NCBI RefSeq assembly: GCF_043876835.1
Contig: NZ_JBAWJZ010000007.1
Location: 1-64,000, forward strand
DNA from: Yeosuana sp043876835
Lineage (GTDB): Bacteria > Bacteroidota > Bacteroidia > Flavobacteriales > Flavobacteriaceae
Length of the DNA stretch: 64,000 nt
Direction of reading: 5' to 3'
The notes under the pieces are model-generated. The model saw only the letters and a program-made list of their open reading frames with translations. It had not been told where the DNA came from and did not search any database. Shown here piece after piece: positions 8,175 through 16,846 of the stretch; position 1 is the stretch's first letter; every line of letters starts with the position of its first letter. The translations under genes were made by a program, and so were the position numbers.

Positions 8175-10763
8175 TTAAATATTGGCATTCCAACCATTAT
8201 AAACAAATTTTGTTTCCTTATTACTAAGATGTTTTTTCTTAATTTTAGCTTTGTAAGCTCTTGTTTCACCTGGTAATATGGATATATAATTATCTGACCA
8301 TACAACAGGTAATATAGATAGACCAGTTTCTGTATCTACTATTTTAAGCTCAATAAAAAAAGCTATTTTATCTGATGGATTATCTAAGGTAACTTCAAAA
8401 TTTGTAAATTCTTCGCTTTCAGTTTTAATCACTTCATAACTTAATTTTACTTTTTGAAGATTTTCAAGCTGTGTAAAATCTGAATAATGTTTTGATGGTG
8501 TATGGTAATTCCATTTTGGCACTTTGGCTTCATAATCCAAAACATCTTCTTTTTTGCTTAGCCAATAAAAATTATTATCAATTTCTTCATCTTTGGTGTT
8601 TAACACTTTCAGACTTAAAAAATAGGTATCTGTTAAATCTGCTATTTCCTGCAGTTTAAAAAGGGTATTCGAGGAATTTGATTCAGCATTTGTGTTTAAC
8701 TTTTTCTCAAATATCACTTTTGAATTTATATCTAAAACTTTAATTTCAAGTTTTAGTTCATTTTCATCTTCAAGTTTATCGTTTACCAAATAAATAGATT
8801 CATTATTGTAATTGTATAACGCATGTATAGGCATTCCTGCTTTTTTAGTAGCATAATATGCGCCATTTGGCATTAAATAGCTATCGTAAAGTTGCCAATA
8901 CATTTCTGGCCATGCGGAATTCAACATCCATTGAATAACGCCAGTAGCATCATATCGATTTGCTGAAAAAGCTTCAAACATTGGGCGCATTAGTTCGTAA
9001 TTTAACAATTGTGCTTTAAAAGTATAATCTTCTACGTTGTTTGCTTTACCGTATCTGTTATTTAATGCTTCTGTAAACCTTTCAAGGGTATTAAATGCGT
9101 TTCTTCCACAATGATAATCCCAAACGTCGTTTATAGGCCATAAATCTTTTTCTGGAATCATTTTTTTAATACTTTCTAAAGGTGGTACTTGAGCTCCTGG
9201 TCCTGTTTCTGTGTTAAAACCAAAAGCGCCTCCATAAATGGTATCTTTGAACCAATACACTGGCGGTACATAAGCATAAGGACCTCGCATCTTAACGCCA
9301 CTTGGACCCGCTAAAGAAGTCCATTCTTTTGCAGAAGAAAGATAAATTCTCGTAGAATCATATTCTTTAAATATTTTAAAATATTCTTTTTCTAGTGCTG
9401 GTGTAGGTTTACAATCACTACCTGCCATCCAAGTAAAAATAGATGGATGGTTCCTTAACCAAACAACTTGATCTCTCCAAGCGGCAGACATTAATTCTAT
9501 ATCTTCTGGAGATTGGATACCTCCATAAACTTCGTCAACTGGTTTTCCTAAATAACTTTCCCATTCCCATTGGCAACTCCAACCAACCATAACAAGAATA
9601 CCCATTTTATCACATTTTTCGTATATAGTATGATTTTTACCCCAAAAACCTTCTAGCCTGATGGTATTCAGGTTCATATCTGTTACATATTCTAATTGCG
9701 ATTGAATGTAATCATCAGTGTCATCAAGCATTATATTATCTACCCAACCCCCACCTCGTATTGAAATTTTCTTTCCGTTTATCTTAAAACCTCGATGACC
9801 ATCTTCGGTAAAAAAATCCGAAACTTCTCTAATCCCAAAATCGAAAATCTTTTTATCTACAAGCTTATTATTAGCTAGAAATTCCACTTTTGCATTGTAT
9901 AATTCTGGTTTTCCAATAGTATGAGGCCACCATAGTTTTGGGTTTGAAATTTGAAGTTGTTTAAAATTTTTTGTGGATAAAACTATTTTCTTATTTTCTC
10001 CCTTTTTTAAACTGACATTTTTATTTATTGTAATGTTACCTATTTCTATTTTTAAAACACCATTAATATCTTTTCCATAGTTTTGAAGATTTGTTGAAAA
10101 TATTAAATCCGTCATTTTATAATTTTCGTTTTTAAAAGAAGACTCTACATATGGGTTTTCTATACCTACACCATTATTTGTAATTATGTTTACATTTCTA
10201 AAAATACCCATATTATTATCAGGTGGTTCTGGATTCCAATCTACAAATCCTAAAGTAAAGTCGCCTGGTTTTGGTGGAAAAACCTCAATAGCCAATACAT
10301 TTTTACTTTTCTTTAAATACTTGTCTATTGGTAATTTAAATTGTCTGAATGAATTTATAATTTCTTTTCTATTGGCTATTTGTTTACCATTTAACCAAAT
10401 ATTAGCGCTATAGTTTATACCCTCAAGTTCTAACAAATGGGTTTGGTTTAAGTTTTCTATATCAAAAGTGGTCCTGTACCACCAAGATGCTTTAAAAATG
10501 TCTTTACTTATTTTAGCAAGGTTCTTTCCTAAATAGATATCCTTATAAATTCTATTTTTCACAAGTGCATTAAAAACTGTTGAAGGCACTTCGGTTTCAA
10601 TCCAAGAGCTGTCATCATACAAAGCGGTATGAATATTATTTTCGTCAATTTTTATGCTACTCTGTATTTTCCAATTTTTTAAAACTTTACACGAAATATT
10701 ATTTTGAGAATACGAAACAGCAATAAAAGTAATTGCTATTAAAAAGGATATTTTTCTTTTCAT
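8175..10763 (-). CDS. GH2 beta-mannosidase / exo-beta-glucosaminidase-type glycosidase
   Basis: The 862-residue protein has a signal peptide (ends AVSYSQ), an N-terminal sugar-binding domain (about 30-190), a beta-sandwich, a TIM barrel (about 315-600) and C-terminal beta domains. The stretch FVDWNPEPPDNNMGIFRNV is typical of the GH2 branch holding exo-beta-D-glucosaminidase and plant mannosylglycoprotein endo-beta-mannosidase. The likely nucleophile is Glu519 (FNTETGPG). The acid/base motif is Ser449-Asp450 (AGSD) rather than the Asn-Glu of ordinary GH2 enzymes, also a mark of that branch. In this locus the expected bond is Manb1,4GlcNAc of the N-glycan core, but exo-glucosaminidase activity is possible. 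It is cotranscribed with the frameshifted permease and preceded by operator candidate B. An IS element now lies upstream, between it and susD. Confidence 0.85.
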   Translation of the reverse strand: MKRKISFLIAITFIAVSYSQNNISCKVLKNWKIQSSIKIDENNIHTALYDDSSWIETEVPSTVFNALVKNRIYKDIYLGKNLAKISKDIFKASWWYRTTFDIENLNQTHLLELEGINYSANIWLNGKQIANRKEIINSFRQFKLPIDKYLKKSKNVLAIEVFPPKPGDFTLGFVDWNPEPPDNNMGIFRNVNIITNNGVGIENPYVESSFKNENYKMTDLIFSTNLQNYGKDINGVLKIEIGNITINKNVSLKKGENKKIVLSTKNFKQLQISNPKLWWPHTIGKPELYNAKVEFLANNKLVDKKIFDFGIREVSDFFTEDGHRGFKINGKKISIRGGGWVDNIMLDDTDDYIQSQLEYVTDMNLNTIRLEGFWGKNHTIYEKCDKMGILVMVGWSCQWEWESYLGKPVDEVYGGIQSPEDIELMSAAWRDQVVWLRNHPSIFTWMAGSDCKPTPALEKEYFKIFKEYDSTRIYLSSAKEWTSLAGPSGVKMRGPYAYVPPVYWFKDTIYGGAFGFNTETGPGAQVPPLESIKKMIPEKDLWPINDVWDYHCGRNAFNTLERFTEALNNRYGKANNVEDYTFKAQLLNYELMRPMFEAFSANRYDATGVIQWMLNSAWPEMYWQLYDSYLMPNGAYYATKKAGMPIHALYNYNNESIYLVNDKLEDENELKLEIKVLDINSKVIFEKKLNTNAESNSSNTLFKLQEIADLTDTYFLSLKVLNTKDEEIDNNFYWLSKKEDVLDYEAKVPKWNYHTPSKHYSDFTQLENLQKVKLSYEVIKTESEEFTNFEVTLDNPSDKIAFFIELKIVDTETGLSILPVVWSDNYISILPGETRAYKAKIKKKHLSNKETKFVYNGWNANI

Positions 10764-10817
10764 TAATATATTAAAATCTTTATTTCTAACAAAAAAAGGC
10801 TCTTTAACAGACTTTAA

Positions 10818-10846
10818 GGTTTTGTATTCTCTTAAAAAGGTTCGTG
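10818..10846 (-). promoter_or_regulatory. Candidate AraC/HTCC operator, copy B (before the GH2 gene)
   Basis: On the minus strand this reads CACGAACCTTTTTAAG followed by AGAATACAAAACC. The ACC cores are 21 bp apart (plus-strand GGT at 10839-10841 and 10818-10820). It matches copy A at 25 of 28 positions by hand count and ends 54 bp before the GH2 start codon. The left end of the IS6-family element begins 69 bp further upstream, so the insertion leaves this box intact. Confidence 0.6.
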
Positions 10847-10915
10847 TTTGTACTTTTTAAACTTATACAGGCTTATCTTTTAAATTGATTTTTTTTTAAT
10901 ATGTAGGGTTCTGTC

Positions 10916-11681
10916 GGTTCTGTCGCGTTTGTGAAATTATGATCTGAAAATTCATGCTTAGCAAGACTTCATGCCGCCAAGCTATAAAATGCCTTATAGA
11001 CAGATAAACACTTGCTGTCCATCTGTTCTTTCTTTATCATATGCACCATCTCTGTTCCCGCTATACTTCGCCTGGCACTCTCAAAGTCCCTGTAACCCTG
11101 TCCTACACGCCTCTTTATAAACCTATGGTCCTGTTCAACTATGTTGTTCAAATACTTGCACTGCCGTATCCGTATCTTAACAAAAGAACGTCTTCTATAA
11201 ACCTTAATGGCCCCTTTGTTAGAACCACTTTTGTCAATGTTTATCAGTTTGGGACGATCATTGTTGCTTATGGCCTTGATCAAAAAGGATTGTGCAGACA
11301 TACGCTGCCTCCTCTTGGTCAATAGAAAGTCAATCGTGTTTCCCTCTTTATCTACAGCTCTGTACAAATACCTCCACTCCCCTTTTACTTTAATGTATGT
11401 CTCATCCATCCTCCAGCGCTTTCCACCTTATGCTTTCTCCTTCTGAATGAAGCCTCCAATTGTGGGCTGAATTTATAGACCCACCTATGAATGGTTGCAT
11501 GGTCTACTTTCACTCCTCGTATGGCCATCAACTCCTCAATCTCTCTATAGCTCAATCCAAACCTGAACTTGAAATAGATAGCTTGCATAATAACTGACTT
11601 GGGAAAAGTGTGCCTTTGAACATTGTTTTTGTTTTAAAAATACAACATTCCTTTTTTTATTAATTTAGATGCGACAGAACC
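10916..11681 (-). mobile_element. IS6-family insertion sequence (copy 1, nearly complete)
   Basis: The element is 766 bp with terminal inverted repeats. The left end at 10916 reads GGTTCTGTCGC and the right end at 11671-11681 is its exact reverse complement. The size, one transposase on one strand and the DDE-type domain fit the IS6 family. No 8-bp target duplication is seen (GTTCTGTC on the left, GCAATCTA on the right). The left flank repeats the first nine bases of the terminal repeat, so GGTTCTGTC occurs twice in a row at 10907-10924. It lies between the susD terminator and the GH2 promoter. Confidence 0.8.
10969..11588 (-). pseudogene. IS6-family transposase, frameshifted
   Basis: The N-terminal helix-turn-helix part (11588-11385) reads YREIEELMAIRGVKVDHATI and WVYKFSPQLEASFRRRKHKV. 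The catalytic part (11409-10969) starts MDETYIKVKGEWRYLYRAVD, which contains the first catalytic Asp, then NNIVEQDHRFIKRR and the GTEMVHMIKK region of the family. The two parts are in different frames and overlap at 11385-11409. One added base or two removed would restore the WRMDETYIKVKG junction seen in relatives. IS6 transposases are normally one frame, so this copy is probably inactive in trans. The two other copies in the window (44574-45012 and 45911-46678) are more decayed. Confidence 0.8.
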
Positions 11682-11723
11682 GCAATCTATTATGTTGTTC
11701 TATTTTGATAATAAAGGAAAAAA

Positions 11724-11763
11724 TAAAAAAAAGAGGCTGAGAAATAATCAGCCCCTTTTTTTA
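11724..11763 (-). terminator. Terminator after susD (bidirectional shape)
   Basis: The stem GGCTGA (11735-11740) pairs with TCAGCC (11748-11753) around a 7-base loop. An A-rich tract lies on the left and a run of T on the right, so either strand gives a GC-rich hairpin followed by U residues. It lies 23 bp beyond the susD stop and ends the susCD transcript. Confidence 0.75.
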
Positions 11764-11786
11764 ATCTAACTCAAATTTTTTACTTT

Positions 11787-13463
11787 TTATTTAGCAAACC
11801 ATAATTTAGTTGCTTGCACATCTGCCCCTTGAGCAGAAACTGCAGCTGAATAATTAGGGTTGGCTTGAGCTCCACTACCATATCGTAGTCTTTGTGGATA
11901 TGCTCCATTTAAATTTCCTAACGCAAAAATTGTAGGATTGGAAACCCCTGCATATAATTCTGAAGGGTATCCTGTATCTCTAACCACTGCCCAAGCTTCA
12001 AAACCATCAGTATAATCAGCTAACCATCTTTGTAATGCTATCTTTTCTAATTTTTCATCCACGGTACCAGTTGAAATATCAGCCATAGACTCATTAGCAA
12101 TATAAGAATCTGCATCACCCGTTGAAACCTTCCATAATTTCATTGCCTCTTTGATCCCTGTAGCAAACAATGACTGTGCATCACCAGATTCAATTCCTCT
12201 TACCACAGCTTCAGCTTGTAAAAAATAAGACTCTGCACTAGAAAGAATAATTTCTGGATACGCATCAACTTGAGTACCTCTTTTATGGGTAACCATTTCA
12301 CTTGGAATACTAAACATGTCATACCTAACAAAATCATAAGTATCTCCATTTATTCGTGAAGGCTGACCAATATATTGACCAGATGGAACTTCGATAGTTG
12401 TATCAACTCCAGATACTGTAGTAGTATAAGTTGCATTGGCATTGTCAAGAGCGGCAATAACAAAATTTAATCGTTCTTGAAAATTCGCATCTCCATCATC
12501 TGTAAAAACAAATGTTCCTCCTGGTGCTGGTAGTGCATAAGCTGACAATCTTGGGTCATTGTTGTCTCTAAGCAAGTTTATAAGCATAGCTCCCATGGTC
12601 CATGACGCACCACCACCAACACCAAAGTCATGCCAGATATCTCCATATGAAGCCGAAGCCCACTCACTAATTACGAAATCCTTCTTCATTACTACACTAC
12701 CTGTTGCTTCATCAAGAAGAGGTTGTGACATTGCAGAAGTAATTGCATTACTTGCAAAGTCATCACCAGACGCTCCTAATGCACGCATACCTATTCTTAA
12801 TTTCAAGGTATTTGCTAATCTTTTCCACTTTTGCAAATCACCTCCACAATAAATATCATTTGGACCAGCATCTTCAACTCCTATACCGGTTCTTTCAGTA
12901 GATCCTATAATTGACATGGCATTATCTAAATCTGCAATGATACCCTTATATATATCTTTTTGAGCATCATATTTTGGTGTTAATATACCATCTACCCCAG
13001 CTTCGCTAAAAGGAACCATCCCAAAAGTTTCTGTATATACTTGATAATACAGCCCTTTAATTATTAATGACATGGCATAATAGTACTGGTTTTCAAACTC
13101 TCCTCCTTCTTTGGTTAAATCTGCAAAACCTTTAACCTTGCCAAAATATCCAGCTAACCAATCATAAGACGCATCGGTATATCCGGCGCTGTAATCGTAT
13201 CCTAGACCATCACTCCACCATGAATGATTGTGCCCAAAGGTGAAATGTCCTGCGTATCTGTCTGAATGTATTAAATGTGCTCTCCAATATTCATAACGAC
13301 TAGGAGCGTAAAGACCAACTTGTGTGCTCGTTAAAAAGTATTTTGCACTTACTTCATCTGCCGTAAACCCACTATTATTTGTGTTTATTTCATCGAAGTC
13401 TTTTGTACATGATATAATCATTAATAGTAATAATGTGTATATCGAAAATTTAAAATATTTCAT
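11787..13463 (-). CDS. susD: SusD/RagB-family outer-membrane glycan-binding lipoprotein
   Basis: The start is placed at 13463 (MKYFKFSIYTLLLLMIISC) rather than at an upstream in-frame Met, because the lipoprotein signal begins there and the gap to the susC stop is then 13 bp. The product is 558 residues with a lipobox Cys at about position 19. It resembles the SusD-like 2 family, with an early GFTADEVSAKYFLTSTQVGLY segment, helical repeats and a C-terminal YPQRLRYGS region. SusD-type proteins cap the SusC channel and bind the incoming oligosaccharide at the cell surface. The ligand here is probably an N-glycan, from context. A terminator follows. No separate surface glycan-binding protein gene lies directly downstream; the IS element does. 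Confidence 0.92.
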   Translation of the reverse strand: MKYFKFSIYTLLLLMIISCTKDFDEINTNNSGFTADEVSAKYFLTSTQVGLYAPSRYEYWRAHLIHSDRYAGHFTFGHNHSWWSDGLGYDYSAGYTDASYDWLAGYFGKVKGFADLTKEGGEFENQYYYAMSLIIKGLYYQVYTETFGMVPFSEAGVDGILTPKYDAQKDIYKGIIADLDNAMSIIGSTERTGIGVEDAGPNDIYCGGDLQKWKRLANTLKLRIGMRALGASGDDFASNAITSAMSQPLLDEATGSVVMKKDFVISEWASASYGDIWHDFGVGGGASWTMGAMLINLLRDNNDPRLSAYALPAPGGTFVFTDDGDANFQERLNFVIAALDNANATYTTTVSGVDTTIEVPSGQYIGQPSRINGDTYDFVRYDMFSIPSEMVTHKRGTQVDAYPEIILSSAESYFLQAEAVVRGIESGDAQSLFATGIKEAMKLWKVSTGDADSYIANESMADISTGTVDEKLEKIALQRWLADYTDGFEAWAVVRDTGYPSELYAGVSNPTIFALGNLNGAYPQRLRYGSGAQANPNYSAAVSAQGADVQATKLWFAK

Positions 13464-13476
13464 AGTTACAATTTTT

Positions 13477-16400
13477 TTAAAAGTTAACATTTAAACTAAG
13501 TCCGTAACTTTTTGTTGTTGGCAAAGCATAAAACAATACCCCTTGACTAAAGTTATTTGTTGAGTAAGATGACTCTGGATCAAAGTTATCTGTCTTCTTC
13601 CATAGGAAAAATAAATTTCTTCCGGTTAAACTTAAAGAAACGTTTTGAACAAATGTTTTTTCAAGTAGTTTCTTAGGAAAACTATATGTCAAACTTAATT
13701 CTCTTAATCTTGCATTTGATTGATCATATACATATTCAGATCCTATTCCACTAACAGCTCCCCAGTAATCTTGGGCACTAATACTTGTGGTATTAGGAGT
13801 TCCATCTGAATGAACACCATCTACAACGACACCACCTTCTCTAAACTGTAATGATCGTTTAGAAACTCCTGATGCATCTAAAGCAGCATCAGTTCCTGAA
13901 TACACATCTCCACCTATTCTGAAATCAACTAAAAAGTTTAAGGTGAAATTCTTATAATTAAAGGTATTTGTAATTCCTCCTGTATAATCTGGCTGATAAT
14001 TTCCAAACTTCTCGCGTTCTGAAGTTGCTTGAGGTCTTCCTTCATCTGTTACAATTAGTTGACCTTGATCATTACGTAACCATGTTGTAGTATAGATATC
14101 TCCATAACCACCACCAACTTGAGCTCTCACATCTACTACACCACCATTGCTAGTACTAAAAGTAAAATTATCCTGTCCTTCAATTAAGCTTTCCAGTTTA
14201 TTGTCATTTTTAGATATGTTGGCAGAAATATCCCATGAAAAATTTTCGTTTTGAATTGGTTTTCCTCCTACAAGTAATTCAAATCCTTTATTGGTCAATT
14301 TTCCAATATTTTCTCTAAAATAACTGTATCCTGTTCCTGGATCTACTGGAACATCAAATATTAAGTTTTTTGTTGTAATTGAATAATAAGAAAAATCTGC
14401 ATACAATCTGTTTTTAAAAGCTCTCGCTTCCAATCCAACTTCTGTAGATCTAATATCCTCTGGCTTTAAACTTTCACTAAATTTAATACTTGGTCTATTT
14501 ACCTGGGTATTACCAAGGTAACCATCACTCGCAACAGTAAATAAATTTACAATTTGTTGTGGGTCTGTATCATTACCAACATTGGCAGTACTTGCTCTTA
14601 ATTTAAGGAAATCAATATCTGTACCTTGTAAATCAAACATTTTATGTAACAAGAAACTTAAACTTGCAGAACTGTAGAAGTACGATCTGTTTTCTGCTGC
14701 TAATGCTGAAGACCAGTCGTTTCTTGCAGTTAAATCTAAATAAACCATATCCATATACGATAATGACCCTTGACCATAAACCGAATTAACTTTCTTTTCA
14801 ATTAAATCTGATTGAGTTGCAACAACTGTATTGCCATCGGCATTATCTAAGAAATATTTTCCAGGAATTTTAAAATTCTTTCCAAACGATCCTGAATTAA
14901 TCCTAGTAGAATGCAACATATTACCACCTGCATTTAAAGACAAATTGAACTTATCACTCAAATCTTTATTGAACATTAATAAGAAATCGTAGTTGGTTTC
15001 TGTGATGTCATTTTGTCCAAAACGAATATCTCCACCAGGATAAAAATGGTGCCCAACCGCATGAATACTTTTAGTATCTTGACTAACAGCATCTCTACCT
15101 ACTCTAATAAAAGCAGATAACCAATCAGTAAATTCGTAGGTTGCTTTTGCAAACCCAGTAATTCTAGTTCTTTGATCTTCATTGGAATCATTATATAAAA
15201 TCCAATAAGGATTTCCTGTACCTGTTCGAGGTGAAATAACTTTATAAGGGTTATTTGGATCAATTGGGTTTGCTAAATTTTGATAGGCCTTAAGGTCGGA
15301 TAAACTTACGTTTCTAGGAAGTCCCCATAGGTAAGCCGCCAAACCTTCTGTTCCTTGTTCCGGTCTGTTTTTAGCACTTTGAAGGAAATAGGTAACCTTA
15401 GCATCAAACGATAATTTATCTGACAGCTTGGTAAACCCTCTTAAGTTAAAGTTGTTTCTTTTTAATCCTGAATTTGGCAGAATGGATTGTATATCAGAAT
15501 TTGTATAAGAAAAAAATACTGAAGAATTTTCATTACTATTACTAATAGAAACTGTGTTTACAAAACTGACTCCTGTTTCAAAGAAATCTTTAACATTATT
15601 AGACTGAGCTACATATGGTCTCATTTGCCCATTAAACTCTAACTGAGAAGAACCATCAAATTTTGGTCCCCATGACCCCGTATTGGTAACGGCTGTAACT
15701 TGTGTAACCAATGGATCTGTAGGAACAATATTTGGAAAACCTCCGTCCGTTCCGCGTCCATATTCGTTTTGATACTCTGGTAAAACCAATGGAGAATCAA
15801 AAACTGCACTAGAGTTAAACGACACTCCTAAGCCTTTATTTAATTTTCCTTTTTTGGTTGTAATAAGAACAACACCATTTGCTGCTCTAGAACCATATAA
15901 GGCAGCAGCGTTAGGGCCTTTTAAGATAGACATGGATTCAATGTCGTCAGAATTTATATCCGAAATACCAGTTCCTAAATCTCTAACTGTATACTCTCCA
16001 GATCCTGCATTAGACACCCCTGAATTATCTACCGGAACACCATCAATAACATAAAGCGGCTGGTTGTTTCCTGTTAAAGAACCATTACCCCTAATTACAA
16101 CGCGGGTTCCTCCACCAGCACCAGAAGTAGATTTTGAAACTACAACTCCAGCTACTTTACCAGCCAAAGAACTAATCACGTTAGTTTCTTTAGCTAATGA
16201 TACCGAAGAGCCCTCTATTGTGGACACGGCATATCCTAAAGATTTTTTTTCACGACTTATTCCCAATGCAGTTACGACAATTTCATCTAATTGACTTGCA
16301 TCTTCAACTAGCGTTACTATAATATTGGTTTGATTGTTAACAGCAACTTCTTTTGATGTATAACCAATATAAGAAAACACCAATATTGCAGATTGATCAG

Positions 16401-16596
16401 AAACCTCTATACTAAAGTTGCCATCAAAATCTGACGACACTCCATTGGAAGTTCCTTTTACAATGATATTAGCCCCTGCTAGGGGGATTCCACTATTACT
16501 ATCTGTAACAGTTCCTGTTACTGTAGTTTGAGCTTTCGCATTCTGAAATGCAAACAAACAAAATACAAACAGCAGTTTTAGTACTTTTTGAATCAT
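13477..16596 (-). CDS. susC: SusC/RagA-family TonB-dependent outer-membrane transporter
   Basis: The 1039-residue protein has a signal peptide (ends QNAKAQ) and an N-terminal carboxypeptidase-regulatory-like domain (TVTGTVTDSNSGIPLAGANI, about 24-100). A TonB box region follows (LDEIVVTALGI), then a plug domain with VVIRGNGSL, PLYVIDGVPVDN and SILKGPNAAALYGSRAANGV, and a large beta barrel to the end. It imports oligosaccharides across the outer membrane with energy from TonB. It is paired with susD 13 bp downstream. The gap to the GH18 gene upstream is 250 bp, so susCD may have its own promoter. A tandem repeat lies 10-65 bp before the ATG. The gene order (enzymes first, susCD last) is unusual for such loci. 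Confidence 0.96.
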   Translation of the reverse strand: MIQKVLKLLFVFCLFAFQNAKAQTTVTGTVTDSNSGIPLAGANIIVKGTSNGVSSDFDGNFSIEVSDQSAILVFSYIGYTSKEVAVNNQTNIIVTLVEDASQLDEIVVTALGISREKKSLGYAVSTIEGSSVSLAKETNVISSLAGKVAGVVVSKSTSGAGGGTRVVIRGNGSLTGNNQPLYVIDGVPVDNSGVSNAGSGEYTVRDLGTGISDINSDDIESMSILKGPNAAALYGSRAANGVVLITTKKGKLNKGLGVSFNSSAVFDSPLVLPEYQNEYGRGTDGGFPNIVPTDPLVTQVTAVTNTGSWGPKFDGSSQLEFNGQMRPYVAQSNNVKDFFETGVSFVNTVSISNSNENSSVFFSYTNSDIQSILPNSGLKRNNFNLRGFTKLSDKLSFDAKVTYFLQSAKNRPEQGTEGLAAYLWGLPRNVSLSDLKAYQNLANPIDPNNPYKVISPRTGTGNPYWILYNDSNEDQRTRITGFAKATYEFTDWLSAFIRVGRDAVSQDTKSIHAVGHHFYPGGDIRFGQNDITETNYDFLLMFNKDLSDKFNLSLNAGGNMLHSTRINSGSFGKNFKIPGKYFLDNADGNTVVATQSDLIEKKVNSVYGQGSLSYMDMVYLDLTARNDWSSALAAENRSYFYSSASLSFLLHKMFDLQGTDIDFLKLRASTANVGNDTDPQQIVNLFTVASDGYLGNTQVNRPSIKFSESLKPEDIRSTEVGLEARAFKNRLYADFSYYSITTKNLIFDVPVDPGTGYSYFRENIGKLTNKGFELLVGGKPIQNENFSWDISANISKNDNKLESLIEGQDNFTFSTSNGGVVDVRAQVGGGYGDIYTTTWLRNDQGQLIVTDEGRPQATSEREKFGNYQPDYTGGITNTFNYKNFTLNFLVDFRIGGDVYSGTDAALDASGVSKRSLQFREGGVVVDGVHSDGTPNTTSISAQDYWGAVSGIGSEYVYDQSNARLRELSLTYSFPKKLLEKTFVQNVSLSLTGRNLFFLWKKTDNFDPESSYSTNNFSQGVLFYALPTTKSYGLSLNVNF

Positions 16597-16606
16597 AATT
16601 AAGTTT

Positions 16607-16660
16607 TTGAGTTAATACTTTGAGTTAATAATATTGAGTTAATAATATTGAGTTAATAAT
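16607..16660 (-). repeat. Four tandem copies of a ~14-bp unit in the susC leader
   Basis: Copies of TTGAGTTAATAATA start at 16607, 16620, 16634 and 16648, with periods of 13, 14 and 14 bp. The first copy has ACT in place of the end of the unit. They sit directly before the susC start codon at 16596, so they are in the leader or promoter. The core TGAGTTAAT differs at one position from the published LytTR-box pattern, and a LytTR regulator is encoded at 41255, but the spacing is shorter than usual for such sites. The rest of the 250-bp gap to GH18 (16661-16846) is AT-rich with no gene seen. Confidence 0.65.
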
Positions 16661-16846
16661 ATGTTAAATCTAAAAATCTAAAACGTTATAGTTAATTTAT
16701 TTCGACCAATAACATTTCTGAATCGCTATAGGAGAAATTCTAACAAATAAGAATGTAATTAAAAAAGGTGAAATGCTAAAAAAATGAGATACCTCCTTGT
16801 ATGACTCATTATTTTGATTGTTTGCTGTTTCTAGAAAACATTAAAA

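Noticed and set aside
13464..13490. Upstream start for susD
   Set aside because: It would overlap the susC stop; the lipoprotein signal begins at 13463.
16607..16660. Possible CRISPR-like repeat array before susC
   Set aside because: The units are about 14 bp and directly abut, with no unique spacers and no cas genes nearby.
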